NCBI GenBank assembly: GCA_040772905.1
Contig: JAXGXJ010000008.1
Coordinates: 62,001-126,000, forward strand
DNA: 64,000 bases
Reading direction: 5' to 3'
Source of the DNA: JAXGXJ01 sp040772905
GTDB lineage: Bacteria > Actinomycetota > Thermoleophilia > RBG-16-64-13
Part shown: piece after piece, positions 8,353 to 16,798 of the stretch
How the letters are laid out: every line of letters starts with the position of its first letter
Position numbering within the stretch: position 1 is the first letter of the stretch
Notes under the pieces: model-generated
The model's database searches: none
Told to the model about the DNA's origin: nothing
What the model saw: the letters and a program-made list of their open reading frames with translations, nothing else
Program-made: the position numbers and the translations under genes

Positions 8353-9665
8353 GCGGCTCGACCGCCCGTGATGTCTCGGCTCCGCGTGAGGTCGCGCGAC
8401 GCCCCCGCGCGGAGCGTCTCCCTGCGAAAGAGGCTCCGACCGTCGCGCGGTCGGCGCCGAAGCTCAAGGATTCCGCCCGGCCGGCCTACTACGCCACCTG
8501 GGGTCTGACGCTCGTCCTCCTGGGCGTGGGTCTGTGCATGATGCTCTCCGTGTCGGTGACCACCGCCGTCACACCGGGCGAGGACCGCTTCGCCTACGTA
8601 CGCGACCAGGGGTTGACCGCCCTGGTGGGTGTGGTGGCGCTGGTGCTCATCTCGCGCTTCGACTATCGTCGCTGGCTGCGCGGTGCCTCCATCGCCGTGC
8701 TGGCCGTATCCATCCTCTCCCTGTTGGCCGTCCACATCCCGGGTCTGGGCGCGAGTGAGGGCGGCGCCGCCAGCTGGATCCCGCTGGGACCGGTGACCTT
8801 CCAGCCCTCGGAGTTCGCCAAACTGGCACTCGTGATGGCCGGGGCTCACCTCTTGTCCGTGCGTCGAGCAGCTCCTGGTGACCTGAAAGCCCTCATGGTG
8901 CCGTTCGGGCTCACGGGGATCATCATGTGCGGGTTGGTGCTGGCCGAGCCCGACCTGGGTACCGCGGTGATCATCGGCGGACTCATGCTGGGGTTCCTGT
9001 GGGTCGGCGGGATGAAGGGCCGCCATTTCGCGCTCATCACGGGGGCGGGCCTGGGGCTGGCGACACTCATGGTGCTCATGGACGCCGAGAAGAAGAGCCG
9101 CTTCCTGGCCTTCCTCGACCCCGGCGCCGATCCCTACGGGTCCGGCTTCCAGCTCTCACAGGCGCTGGTGGCGCTTGGGAGAGGCGGCTGGTTCGGTGTG
9201 GGACCCGGGGAGAGCGTGCAGAAGTTCAGCTATCTGCCCAAGGCGCACACCGACATGATCTTCGCCATCCTGGGCGAGGAGTTCGGGCTGGTGGGAGCCG
9301 GGTTGGTGGTGCTCCTCTTCGCCGGGTTCGCGCTCGCCGCCTGGCGGCTGGCCCGGGAGTGCACCGAACCCATGGGCAGGTATCTACTCGCCGGCTGCGG
9401 TATGCTCGTCACTCTCCAGGCGGTGGTGAACATCGGGGGCGTCATCGGTGCGATGCCGCTCACAGGGGTGCCGCTGCCGTTCATGAGTTTTGGTCGTAAC
9501 AGTCTTCTGGTCATGTTGGTCGCCGTCGGACTCATGCTGTCCGTGGCCCGTTGGGCTCCAGGCCGGCCGGCACGGGTCCTGATCAAGAGGGATGAGCATG
9601 TCGCGCATACTGATCGCGGGCGGAGGGACGGCGGGCCACGTGGTGCCCGCGCTGGCTATCGCTGA
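8349..9665 (+). CDS. ftsW: Septal peptidoglycan polymerase FtsW (SEDS family)
   Basis: SEDS glycosyltransferase that polymerises lipid II at the septum with FtsI. It has 438 residues: a roughly 45-residue basic cytoplasmic N-terminus, then about ten membrane segments. SEDS hallmarks are QPSEFAKLAL, FLDPGADPYGSGFQLSQALVA, KAHTDMIFAILGEEFG (with the essential Asp) and the PLPFMSFG block. The GTG start overlaps the murD stop. The C-terminal tail after the last membrane segment runs 74 bases into murG in another frame, an unusually long overlap. The last 25 or so residues are Arg/Gly-rich and may be a recent extension. Confidence 0.94.
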   Translation: MSGSTARDVSAPREVARRPRAERLPAKEAPTVARSAPKLKDSARPAYYATWGLTLVLLGVGLCMMLSVSVTTAVTPGEDRFAYVRDQGLTALVGVVALVLISRFDYRRWLRGASIAVLAVSILSLLAVHIPGLGASEGGAASWIPLGPVTFQPSEFAKLALVMAGAHLLSVRRAAPGDLKALMVPFGLTGIIMCGLVLAEPDLGTAVIIGGLMLGFLWVGGMKGRHFALITGAGLGLATLMVLMDAEKKSRFLAFLDPGADPYGSGFQLSQALVALGRGGWFGVGPGESVQKFSYLPKAHTDMIFAILGEEFGLVGAGLVVLLFAGFALAAWRLARECTEPMGRYLLAGCGMLVTLQAVVNIGGVIGAMPLTGVPLPFMSFGRNSLLVMLVAVGLMLSVARWAPGRPARVLIKRDEHVAHTDRGRRDGGPRGARAGYR

Positions 9666-10689
9666 CGTCCTCAGCGCCCGTGGACATGAAGTAGCTTTCT
9701 GCGGTACTGGTCGGGGGATGGAGAAGGATCTGGTTCCCAAGGCCGGCTACCACTTCTCCGTGGTCCGCATCCGCGGCTTCAGCCGTCGTCTGGGTCTCTC
9801 CACGCTACAGACGCTGGGCTCCATACCGGTGGCGGGTGTCGACGCGTGGCGTGTGCTGCGCAGCTTCCGACCCGATTGTGTGGTGGGGGTGGGAGCGTAC
9901 GCCTCGGGTCCGGTGGTGGCCGAGGCCGCCGCGCTGCGCACGCCTTCGGTGGCGGTGGAGATGGATTCGCATATGGGATGGACCAATCGCATCCTCAGCC
10001 TGCTGGTGGACAGGGTCTGTCTGTCGTTCCCCGACCCGAGCCGGGCCGGGGAGAAGTACGTCTATACCGGTCGACCCCTGCGTCCCAGCCTGCTGACGGC
10101 TACCGTGGAGGAAGGCCGTGTGCGCTTCGGTCTCGACCCGGAGCGGCCGGTGGTGCTGGTGTTCGGCGGCAGTCTGGGGGCGCACACCCTTAACAAGAAC
10201 TCTCTGGAGGCCTTCGGCGCGCGTCCCACCACCTTCCAGATCATCCACGTGACCGGGGAGAGAGAGTACGCACAGGTGGCGGGTGCGCTCGCCGCCGCGG
10301 AGGCGAACCCTCGGTACCAGGCGTTCCCGTATCTGGACGACCTACCGCTGGCCCTGGCCGCCGCCGACATGGTGGTGGGTAGAGCGGGCGGGTCGGTGGC
10401 GGAGGTACTGGCGCGGGGCGTCCCTGCCCTATTGGTGCCTTACCCGCTCGCGGCCGGTGACCACCAGACGAAGAACGCGCTCAACGTGGTGGAAGGCGGC
10501 GCGGCCCACATGGTGGCCGACGCGGATCTGACTCCCGAGGTCCTGTCCCGCGAGGTGGACGCCATACTCGAGCCGGAGACCAACGCCCGCATGCGTTCCG
10601 CCGCCCTGCGACTGGCGCTACCCGACGCTGCTACTCGCATCGCGGACGTCATAGTAGAATTGCTGTCCGCACACCCGGGCAAGAAGTGA
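9592..10689 (+). CDS. murG: Lipid II synthase MurG
   Basis: UDP-GlcNAc transferase converting lipid I to lipid II on the inner membrane face. The 365-residue GT-B fold protein begins with the N-terminal glycine loop (ILIAGGGTAGHVVPALA) and has the FGGSLGA block in the C-terminal domain, the RAGGSVAEVLARGVPALLVPYP donor-binding block, and HQTKNA. Two ATGs (9592 and 9598) are possible starts, with AAGAGG about 5-10 bases upstream. The 5' end overlaps ftsW by 74 bases. Family blocks are complete. Confidence 0.95.
   Translation: MSMSRILIAGGGTAGHVVPALAIADVLSARGHEVAFCGTGRGMEKDLVPKAGYHFSVVRIRGFSRRLGLSTLQTLGSIPVAGVDAWRVLRSFRPDCVVGVGAYASGPVVAEAAALRTPSVAVEMDSHMGWTNRILSLLVDRVCLSFPDPSRAGEKYVYTGRPLRPSLLTATVEEGRVRFGLDPERPVVLVFGGSLGAHTLNKNSLEAFGARPTTFQIIHVTGEREYAQVAGALAAAEANPRYQAFPYLDDLPLALAAADMVVGRAGGSVAEVLARGVPALLVPYPLAAGDHQTKNALNVVEGGAAHMVADADLTPEVLSREVDAILEPETNARMRSAALRLALPDAATRIADVIVELLSAHPGKK
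10655..10660 (+). promoter_or_regulatory. Possible -10 element before murC
   Basis: TAGAAT near the 3' end of murG, 32 bases before the murC ATG. No convincing -35 box was found, so this is only a candidate internal promoter for murC-murB-ftsQ. Confidence 0.25.
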
Positions 10690-10692
10690 CCC

Positions 10693-12099
10693 ATGGACCA
10701 TCCCACTGCAACCGACATCACGAGCACCACTGCGCCTGACCGGCTGCGAAGCCTCCACTTCGTGGGCATCGGCGGGGCGGGTATGAGTGGCATCGCCCTC
10801 GTCCTGCACGACCAGGGTTATCGCATCACCGGATCCGATTTGAAATCCTCCCGGTACGTCACCTTACTGGAGCAGGCGGGGGTACCCGTGAGCATCGGCC
10901 ACAGTGCCAAGAACCTCGATCACCCCGACGTGGTGGTCATCTCTTCGGCCATCCCCGCGCACAACGTGGAGGTACAGGAGGCCGAGCGCACAGGTATCGC
11001 CGTGGTCAAGAGGGCTCAGGCACTGGCGTGGATCATGGAAGCGGGTCGGGGGGTGGCTGTATGCGGCACGCACGGCAAGACCACCACCACATCCATGATC
11101 AGCCGGGTCTTGGTGGACGGCGGTTACGACCCCACGTTCCTCGTGGGGGGAGAACTCAACGACCTCGGTTCGAACGCCCGCCGGGGTGCGGGCGAGTTCG
11201 TCGTCTGCGAGGCCGACGAATCGGATGGATCCCTCCTCTATCTGTCGCCTGAGGTGGCGGTACTGACCAACATGGAACTCGACCATCACAGTCACTACCG
11301 CCATGTCGAGGATGTGGAGGATGTGTTCCGACGCTTCCTCGAGAGGCTGCCCGCCCATGGGCTCCTCGTCTACTGCGGTGAGGACCAGCGCGTGAAACGG
11401 CTTGCCGGCCGGGTGGAGCGCCGTGCGTGCAGCTACGGTTTCTCCGATCATGACGACTATCAGGCCCGCGCGATAGTGGGAGGGCATCCGGGCAGCGGGT
11501 TCGAGATATGGGGCCGCGGGACCTTGCTCGCGCGCGCGCATCTTCAGGTGCCGGGTAGACACAACGTGTTGAACGCATTGGCCTGTTTCGCGACCCTGCA
11601 CGAACTGGGCGTGCCCGCCCACGTCATCAGCGCGTCTCTGCACAGCTTCGGCGGAGCAGTGCGTCGCTTCCAGATGAAGGGCTGCAAAGACGGGGTCACC
11701 GTCGTGGACGACTATGCCCATCATCCCACCGAACTGCGCGCGACCCTGTTGGCGGCGCGCGACGGTGACTGGAGTCGCATCATCGCGGTGTTCCAGCCGC
11801 ACCTGTACTCGCGCACGGAGTTCCTCCATGCCGAGTTCGCCGAAGCCCTGCTGGAGGCAGACGTGGCTGTGGTCACCGACGTGTACGGCGCTCGTGAGGA
11901 GCCGCGACCGGGGATCAGCGGCAAGCTCATCGTCGACAGCCTGCTGCGGCTCGACCCGCACAAGCCTGTCATCTACCTGCCTCGCGTGGGATCGGTGGTG
12001 GAGTATCTGGAGGATCGCACCGAAGAGGGCGACCTCGTCCTCACCCTGGGCGCAGGCGATGTGCACAGGGTGGGGGAACGATTCCTCAGCGCGGACTGA
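10693..12099 (+). CDS. murC: UDP-N-acetylmuramate:L-alanine ligase MurC
   Basis: Adds L-alanine to UDP-MurNAc, the first amino acid of the stem peptide. The 468 residues carry an N-terminal Rossmann loop (HFVGIGGAGMSGIA near 20), the MurC/Mpl-type P-loop GTHGKT at 125-130, the CEADESDGS block, NMELDHHSHY, and a C-terminal VVDDYAHHPTE plus FQPHLYSRT typical of MurC. The start follows the murG stop by 3 bases, with AAGAAG about 7 bases upstream. murB follows after 7 bases. Confidence 0.95.
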   Translation: MDHPTATDITSTTAPDRLRSLHFVGIGGAGMSGIALVLHDQGYRITGSDLKSSRYVTLLEQAGVPVSIGHSAKNLDHPDVVVISSAIPAHNVEVQEAERTGIAVVKRAQALAWIMEAGRGVAVCGTHGKTTTTSMISRVLVDGGYDPTFLVGGELNDLGSNARRGAGEFVVCEADESDGSLLYLSPEVAVLTNMELDHHSHYRHVEDVEDVFRRFLERLPAHGLLVYCGEDQRVKRLAGRVERRACSYGFSDHDDYQARAIVGGHPGSGFEIWGRGTLLARAHLQVPGRHNVLNALACFATLHELGVPAHVISASLHSFGGAVRRFQMKGCKDGVTVVDDYAHHPTELRATLLAARDGDWSRIIAVFQPHLYSRTEFLHAEFAEALLEADVAVVTDVYGAREEPRPGISGKLIVDSLLRLDPHKPVIYLPRVGSVVEYLEDRTEEGDLVLTLGAGDVHRVGERFLSAD

Positions 12100-12106
12100 C
12101 CGGGCC

Positions 12107-13114
12107 ATGCGCCGTCCCATCCCCTCGTCCATCGCCGGTGAGTTACGCGCCATCAGTGGGGTCCGTTGTTGGGCGAACGCTCCCATGGCACCCTTCACCA
12201 CAATCGGCACAGGGGGCAAGGCCGGCATGCTTCTCACGGTCTCCGACAGGGGCGCGCTGGTGGACGTGCTGGCTGCGCTGGACAGGGCCGACCTGCCCTG
12301 GCTCAGTCTGGGGGCCGGGTCGAACCTACTCGTAGCCGACGAGGGCTATGCCGGGGTGCTGGTCAAGCTCGACGAGTCCTTCCACTACGTCGAAGGACTC
12401 CCCGACGTCGCGGACCGCGATCGTGCTCGAGACGATGCTCCTGTGGTGCTTACCGTGGGCGGGGGAGCGTTCTTGGCCAGGCTGTCGGCTGTGGTCGCCG
12501 AGACCGGCCTGTCCGGCCTGGAGTTCGCCTGTGGCATCCCGGGTTCGCTGGGCGGGGGTGTCGCCATGAACGCCGGTGCGCACGGAGGCTGCCTGGCCGA
12601 TGTGGTGGATGCGATCGAGGTGGCGTATTGCGGCGGCCTGGGATGGGTGGACGGCGCCAGTCTCCATTGGAGCTATCGGCGTTGCGAACTGCCCGAGGGG
12701 GCGCTGGTGAGCGCGGTGCGGCTTCGTCTACGGCCCGCCGACGCGGCTGCCGTCTTGGACGAACAGCGCGCGCTTCTACGGAGACGCCGACAGTCACAGC
12801 CTCGCGGGGTACGGACGTTCGGGAGCGTGTTCAAGAACCCCGCCGGTGATTCGGCCGGCAGACTCCTCGATGCGGCCGGGGTGAAAGGATTACGCAGGGG
12901 TGGCGCCGAAGTATCGACGGTACACGCCAACTTCCTCGTCAACCTGGGGGATGCGACCACGGGCGACATGCTCACACTCATGGCACTCATGCGTGAAGCC
13001 GTCCGTCGCAGCGAGGGGATCCTGTTGGAGCCTGAGGTGCGGTTGTTGGGCGCCGAGTTCCCCTGGGAACAGGCGGAGGGCGGCTCCTCCGCACCGGCGC
13101 GGCCTCATGGATAA
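12107..13114 (+). CDS. murB: UDP-N-acetylenolpyruvoylglucosamine reductase MurB
   Basis: FAD enzyme reducing UDP-GlcNAc-enolpyruvate to UDP-MurNAc with NADPH. At 335 residues it has FAD-binding blocks TTIGTGGKA and LGAGSNLLVAD, then GLEFACGIPGSLGGGVAMNAGAHGG-type sequence, SYRRCELP, and FKNPAGDSAGRLLDAAG with the catalytic Ser. It ends with LEPEVRLLG, which carries the catalytic Glu. An insert after KLDESFHY (VEGLPDVADRDRARDDAP) lengthens the loop before the VGGGA block. ATG 12107 was chosen because it lies just after the murC stop and begins the conserved region. The end overlaps ftsQ by 8 bases. Confidence 0.94.
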   Translation: MRRPIPSSIAGELRAISGVRCWANAPMAPFTTIGTGGKAGMLLTVSDRGALVDVLAALDRADLPWLSLGAGSNLLVADEGYAGVLVKLDESFHYVEGLPDVADRDRARDDAPVVLTVGGGAFLARLSAVVAETGLSGLEFACGIPGSLGGGVAMNAGAHGGCLADVVDAIEVAYCGGLGWVDGASLHWSYRRCELPEGALVSAVRLRLRPADAAAVLDEQRALLRRRRQSQPRGVRTFGSVFKNPAGDSAGRLLDAAGVKGLRRGGAEVSTVHANFLVNLGDATTGDMLTLMALMREAVRRSEGILLEPEVRLLGAEFPWEQAEGGSSAPARPHG

Positions 13115-13871
13115 GCGGGTCAAAGAACGCCGCCGTTCGGTGCGGCGGAAGCGGGGGAGACGTAGGGCCGGCATCATCGTGGCCTGCATCGCCGTGGTGG
13201 CCGCGCTCGCGGTCTTCATGTGGCTTCGCTCCTCGGATGTGTTCGCTGTAGAGCGGGTCACCACCACCCCTGTCGAGCATGTCACCAGCGAACAGATCGC
13301 CGCGGCGACCGCGGACGTGCGGGGGGCGAGTCTCCTTGCGCTGTCGGTGGGCCCCATCGAAGAGACGCTTACCGGCCTCCCCTACGTACGCTCGGCGCGA
13401 GTCCTCCGTCGCTTCCCTGACACCCTGGAGGTGCAGGTGGTGGAGCACACGCCCGTCGCTCGGCTGGAGGCTAAGGACGGCAGCATCTGGCTGCTCAGCG
13501 ACGACGGCCGCGTGTTGGAGAAGAAGAGAGGCGGGACATTGCCCCTTTTCGTGCCGGAAGGTGGATGGGAACCGGTGGCGGGTGAGTACCTGCCATCATG
13601 GTTGGCCGGCGCGCTGCCCTTGGCCGGCCTCTTGGCCGCCCCATCAGAGGACGACGGGTTGCCTGCTGTCGTGCGGGCGCGGGTCGCACGCACGGGCGAG
13701 GTGGTGCTCGACCTTAAGGACGGTATGGAGCTCCGCCTTGGAGAGCCGGCACAGCTGAAGCAGAAGTTGACGGTGGCCGCCACCATCATCCAGCGATACT
13801 TGAGGGATGGAAAGCGCATCGCCTACGTGGATGCGTCGGTGCCGGACCGGGTGGCTGTCAACGCGGAGTGA
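13107..13871 (+). CDS. ftsQ: Cell division protein FtsQ/DivIB
   Basis: Bitopic divisome protein of 254 residues. Twenty strongly basic cytoplasmic residues precede one membrane segment (about 21-40). An extracytoplasmic POTRA domain follows (VFAVERVTT..VEHVTSEQI), then the beta domain with SARVLRRFPDTLEVQVVEHTPVA, a block typical of FtsQ. It recruits FtsL/FtsB and restrains FtsW-FtsI until septation. ATG 13107 overlaps the murB stop. Position between murB and ftsZ is standard for Gram-positive dcw clusters. Confidence 0.92.
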   Translation: MDKRVKERRRSVRRKRGRRRAGIIVACIAVVAALAVFMWLRSSDVFAVERVTTTPVEHVTSEQIAAATADVRGASLLALSVGPIEETLTGLPYVRSARVLRRFPDTLEVQVVEHTPVARLEAKDGSIWLLSDDGRVLEKKRGGTLPLFVPEGGWEPVAGEYLPSWLAGALPLAGLLAAPSEDDGLPAVVRARVARTGEVVLDLKDGMELRLGEPAQLKQKLTVAATIIQRYLRDGKRIAYVDASVPDRVAVNAE

Positions 13872-14062
13872 AAGTGCTATCGTGCCGGTTAGCAGGAATC
13901 CGGCGGAGAAGGGCGTACTGTCGAAGCGTAGACGGCATGCGGGCCCCCTTCGCGAAGGTGGACCTCTGTCGGCTGATGCCTGCCGAATGTGAAGTGATGA
14001 TTGAGGGCTTCGGCCACAGGCTCGAGTTGAAGTCCCATGATCGGATGACGTTGGAGGTCTGA
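13868..14062 (+). CDS. Possible 64-residue protein between ftsQ and ftsZ
   Basis: A short open frame starts with GTG overlapping the ftsQ stop (GTGA) and ends 4 bases before ftsZ, filling an otherwise non-coding 195-base gap. The first third is Arg-rich. The second half (from ATG 13937: MRAPFAKVDLCRLMPAECEV, then an amphipathic stretch ending MTLEV) looks more protein-like. I do not recognise a family and see no domain. The perfect packing favours a real gene; lack of recognised homology argues for caution. The gap could instead be a leader for ftsZ. Confidence 0.3.
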   Translation: MKVLSCRLAGIRRRRAYCRSVDGMRAPFAKVDLCRLMPAECEVMIEGFGHRLELKSHDRMTLEV

Positions 14063-14066
14063 GGGA

Positions 14067-15164
14067 ATGAACGACACGGGTTCCAGCTACCTGGCCGTGA
14101 TCAAGGTCGTGGGAGTGGGCGGCGGCGGCACCAACGCCGTCAACCGCATGGTCGATGCCGGGCTGAAGGGCGTCGAGTTCATCGCCGTGAACACCGATGC
14201 GCAGGCGTTGCTCATGTGCGACGCCGACGTGAAACTCCACATCGGCGGCAAGATCACCCGGGGACTCGGCGCGGGAGCCAACCCCGAGGTGGGCCGCGCT
14301 GCTGCCGAAGAGAGCCGCGATGAGATCCGGGAGCTGCTTAAAGGCGCCGACATGGTGTTCGTCACCGCCGGCAAAGGCGGCGGTACCGGTACGGGCGGCG
14401 CTCCCGTGATCGCCGAGATCGCGCGCGAGCTCGGCGCGCTCACTGTGGGCGTGGTCACCAAGCCCTTCAGCTTCGAGGGGCGTAAGCGCGGCAACCAGGC
14501 CGAGCAGGGCATCGAGGCGCTCTCGAAGAAGGTCGACACGCTCATCATCATCCCCAACGACCGTCTGCTGCAGGTGGTGGAGCGCCGCACCTCCATCATC
14601 GAGGCCTTCAAGGTGGCCGACGATGTGTTGCGCCAAGGCGTGCAGGGCATCACCGACCTCATCACGGTGCCGGGGCTCATCAACCTCGACTTCGCCGATG
14701 TGCGCACCATCATGCGCAACGCCGGGTCGGCCCTCATGGGCATCGGCGTGGCCAGCGGCGAGAACCGCGGTGTGGAGGCGGCCAAGTCGGCCATCTCGTC
14801 GCCGCTCCTGGAATCGTCCATCGAAGGGGCCACCGGCATCCTGCTCAACATCAGCGGCGGTCCCGACATGGGACTCTTCGAGGTCAATGAAGCGGCTGAG
14901 ATCATCGCCAACGCTGCAGACGCCGAGGCGAACGTCATCTTCGGTGCAGTCATCGACGAGTCGCTGGGTGACCAGATGCGGGTGACCGTCATCGCCACCG
15001 GGTTCGATCGGGTGCGCCAGGCGCAGATCACCGGTGCGCGGCCCGTGGAGACCGCGGGATCGGGGCCGGTCCCCGTCCAGGAGATCATCTCCCCGCCGAA
15101 GGAGCAGTTCGAGATGAACGAGGACGTCCTCGACATCCCGCGCTTCCTTCGCGACAAAGACTGA
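14067..15164 (+). CDS. ftsZ: Cell division GTPase FtsZ
   Basis: Tubulin-like GTPase forming the cytokinetic Z-ring. It has 365 residues. Nucleotide-binding loops include VGVGGGGTNAVNRM near the N-terminus, NTDAQAL, and the tubulin signature GGGTGTG at 104-110. The T7 synergy loop block NLDFADVR is present. The disordered linker is short, and the C-terminal peptide DIPRFLRDKD is the conserved binding site for SepF-type partners, matching the sepF gene 1.6 kb downstream. Start ATG 14067 has GAGGGA 5-10 bases upstream. Confidence 0.97.
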   Translation: MNDTGSSYLAVIKVVGVGGGGTNAVNRMVDAGLKGVEFIAVNTDAQALLMCDADVKLHIGGKITRGLGAGANPEVGRAAAEESRDEIRELLKGADMVFVTAGKGGGTGTGGAPVIAEIARELGALTVGVVTKPFSFEGRKRGNQAEQGIEALSKKVDTLIIIPNDRLLQVVERRTSIIEAFKVADDVLRQGVQGITDLITVPGLINLDFADVRTIMRNAGSALMGIGVASGENRGVEAAKSAISSPLLESSIEGATGILLNISGGPDMGLFEVNEAAEIIANAADAEANVIFGAVIDESLGDQMRVTVIATGFDRVRQAQITGARPVETAGSGPVPVQEIISPPKEQFEMNEDVLDIPRFLRDKD

Positions 15165-16103
15165 GTGCCGGGCGGTAGGGCTGCCGGCGGCAGGGTGACC
15201 ACTCAGGCGGATGTGGGCGCCCGCGCCGGGGTGCCGTTGAGCGACAGGATGGACCCCGTCGTCCGTGATCGCCTCCATGTGTGCGAGCGTGCAGGTCTGC
15301 AGGTCATCGAAGCCGATCTTCCGGGGACGTTCCGCGCCTTCTTCACCACGCGCAGCGGAGGAGTGAGCGCAGGTCCCTTCGCCTCTTTGAACCTCGACCC
15401 GCGGTCGGACGATGTCTCGAAGTCCGTGGCTGTCAACCGGGCCCGGGTCTCGGCTGCCGTGGGCTGTGTCGCGCAGGGCGTCGAGGGGCGGGACGCCGTC
15501 CCGCTGAGCGAGCGGGACGATCTGTCGGCTCGGCGACTCGTCACCCCTGCCCAGGTGCACGGGACACGGGTGGTGGGGGCCGCCGACTATGCGGCCGCCG
15601 CGACCATGGACACGGAAGGCCGCTACGACCAGCCGTGCGACGGCCTCACGCTGCATCCTTTGATGGACCGAGGGTTGGCGGTCCTGCTGCTCTTCGCCGA
15701 CTGCGTGCCCGTGATCATGGCGGGCGACGTGGACATGGCCGTGGTCCACTGCGGCTGGCGGGGCCTGGTGGGGGGCATCCTGGAGCAGGCCGGCAGGTCG
15801 ATGATCGGGCCGCCGGGGTCGGCGGTCATCGGGCCCAGCATCGGGCCGTGCTGCTTCACCGTGGGCGACGATGTGGCTCGGGTCTTCGCCGGGCGCTTCG
15901 GGTCGAGCACTATCAGCGAGGGGCAAGTGGATCTGTGGCTCGCCGTCGCGACGGCCCTCAGTGAGCTTGGGCTCCGGGAGCAGAGCATCGTGAACCCACG
16001 CCTGTGCACGTGCTGCAACCGCGACCTTTTCTATTCCTACCGGGCGGAGGGTCCTGTCACCGGCCGGCATGGGGCGGTGGCCTGGGCGGAGGAGGCTGCG
16101 TGA
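15165..16103 (+). CDS. pgeF: Purine nucleoside phosphorylase/deaminase of the PgeF (YfiH, multicopper polyphenol oxidase) family
   Basis: The family removes mis-incorporated L-Ser from peptidoglycan precursors in E. coli and has adenosine phosphorylase/deaminase activity in other members. Visible: FFTTRSGGVSAGPFASLNL, QVHGTRVV, the zinc-site block FADCVPV, VHCGWRGLVGGIL, GPSIGPCCFTVG and CTCCNRDLFYSYR. The 312-residue length includes an insert of about 20 residues before RLVTPAQVHG (about residues 103-125) built on a perfect 8-bp palindrome. The start is uncertain: GTG 15165 follows the ftsZ stop directly, while GTG 15195 has better Shine-Dalgarno-like sequence. The stop overlaps the next gene (GTGA). 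Confidence 0.88.
   Translation: MPGGRAAGGRVTTQADVGARAGVPLSDRMDPVVRDRLHVCERAGLQVIEADLPGTFRAFFTTRSGGVSAGPFASLNLDPRSDDVSKSVAVNRARVSAAVGCVAQGVEGRDAVPLSERDDLSARRLVTPAQVHGTRVVGAADYAAAATMDTEGRYDQPCDGLTLHPLMDRGLAVLLLFADCVPVIMAGDVDMAVVHCGWRGLVGGILEQAGRSMIGPPGSAVIGPSIGPCCFTVGDDVARVFAGRFGSSTISEGQVDLWLAVATALSELGLREQSIVNPRLCTCCNRDLFYSYRAEGPVTGRHGAVAWAEEAA
15498..15518 (+). repeat. Perfect inverted repeat inside pgeF
   Basis: GTCCCGCT and AGCGGGAC form an 8-bp perfect inverted repeat with a 5-base loop (GAGCG). It lies in an inserted loop of the protein just before the conserved QVHG block. It is one of several such palindromes in loops of conserved genes here. Confidence 0.7.
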
Positions 16104-16786
16104 GAGGCGACATCGAGCAGTTGAAGAGCAACGTGGCTGAGGTACAGCAGCGGATGGAGGACGCGTGTTCGCGGGTGGGCCGTACCGACCTGCCTCGACT
16201 CCTGGTGGCCTCCAAGTACCTGGACGCGGATGAGATGGGTCTGTTGGCCGCGGCAGGAATCCGGCTGGTGGGAGAGAACAGGGCAGAGGGACTGGAGGAG
16301 AAGTGTCGGCGGTGGAGTGGGCAGTTCGAGTTCCACTTCATCGGGCACCTGCAGAGTCGGAAGGCCCGACAGGTGCTGCCGTGCGTCTCGCTCATCCATT
16401 CCGTGGAGTCGTTGTCTCTAGTGGAGGAGTTGAGCCGAAGGACCGAGGCGGAAGTACGGGTATTGCTGGAGGTCAACGTGAGTGGGGAGGAAAGCAAGTA
16501 TGGTATCCTCCCGGCGGCCGCCGGCGCCTTCTTGGAACAGGCGGCGGCGTACGAGAGGGTCAGTTTCGTCGGTCTCATGACCATGGCTCCTCTCCTGGAC
16601 GATCCTGAAGACACCAGGCCCTTTTTCCGGGGTCTTCGTGGACTGCGGGACAGTCTGGCTACGGAGTTTGCCGGCCGCTACGAGCTCACCGAACTCTCCA
16701 TGGGGATGAGTAACGACTACGAAGTGGCCGTCGAGGAGGGTGCGACTATCGTGAGGATAGGCAGCGCGCTCTTCTCCAACGTGTAA
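16100..16786 (+). CDS. YggS/PROSC family PLP-binding protein
   Basis: Pyridoxal-phosphate homeostasis protein with an alanine-racemase-like barrel but no known catalytic turnover. The 228 residues include LLVASKYL, whose Lys should bind PLP (family usually VSKTV or VTK), LVGENRAEGLEEK, FHFIGHLQSRKARQV, VNVSGEESKYG, and LSMGMSNDYEVAVEEGATIVRIGSALF. GTG 16100 overlaps the pgeF stop and has GGAGGAGG upstream. A pgeF-yggS-sepF order is common in Gram-positive bacteria, and sepF follows after 12 bases. Confidence 0.93.
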   Translation: MRGDIEQLKSNVAEVQQRMEDACSRVGRTDLPRLLVASKYLDADEMGLLAAAGIRLVGENRAEGLEEKCRRWSGQFEFHFIGHLQSRKARQVLPCVSLIHSVESLSLVEELSRRTEAEVRVLLEVNVSGEESKYGILPAAAGAFLEQAAAYERVSFVGLMTMAPLLDDPEDTRPFFRGLRGLRDSLATEFAGRYELTELSMGMSNDYEVAVEEGATIVRIGSALFSNV

Positions 16787-16798
16787 GGAGGCAGAGGG

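Noticed and set aside
13644..16070. Long antisense open frame of 808 codons opposite ftsQ-ftsZ-pgeF
   Set aside because: Same GC shadow effect; it crosses three well-supported plus-strand genes.
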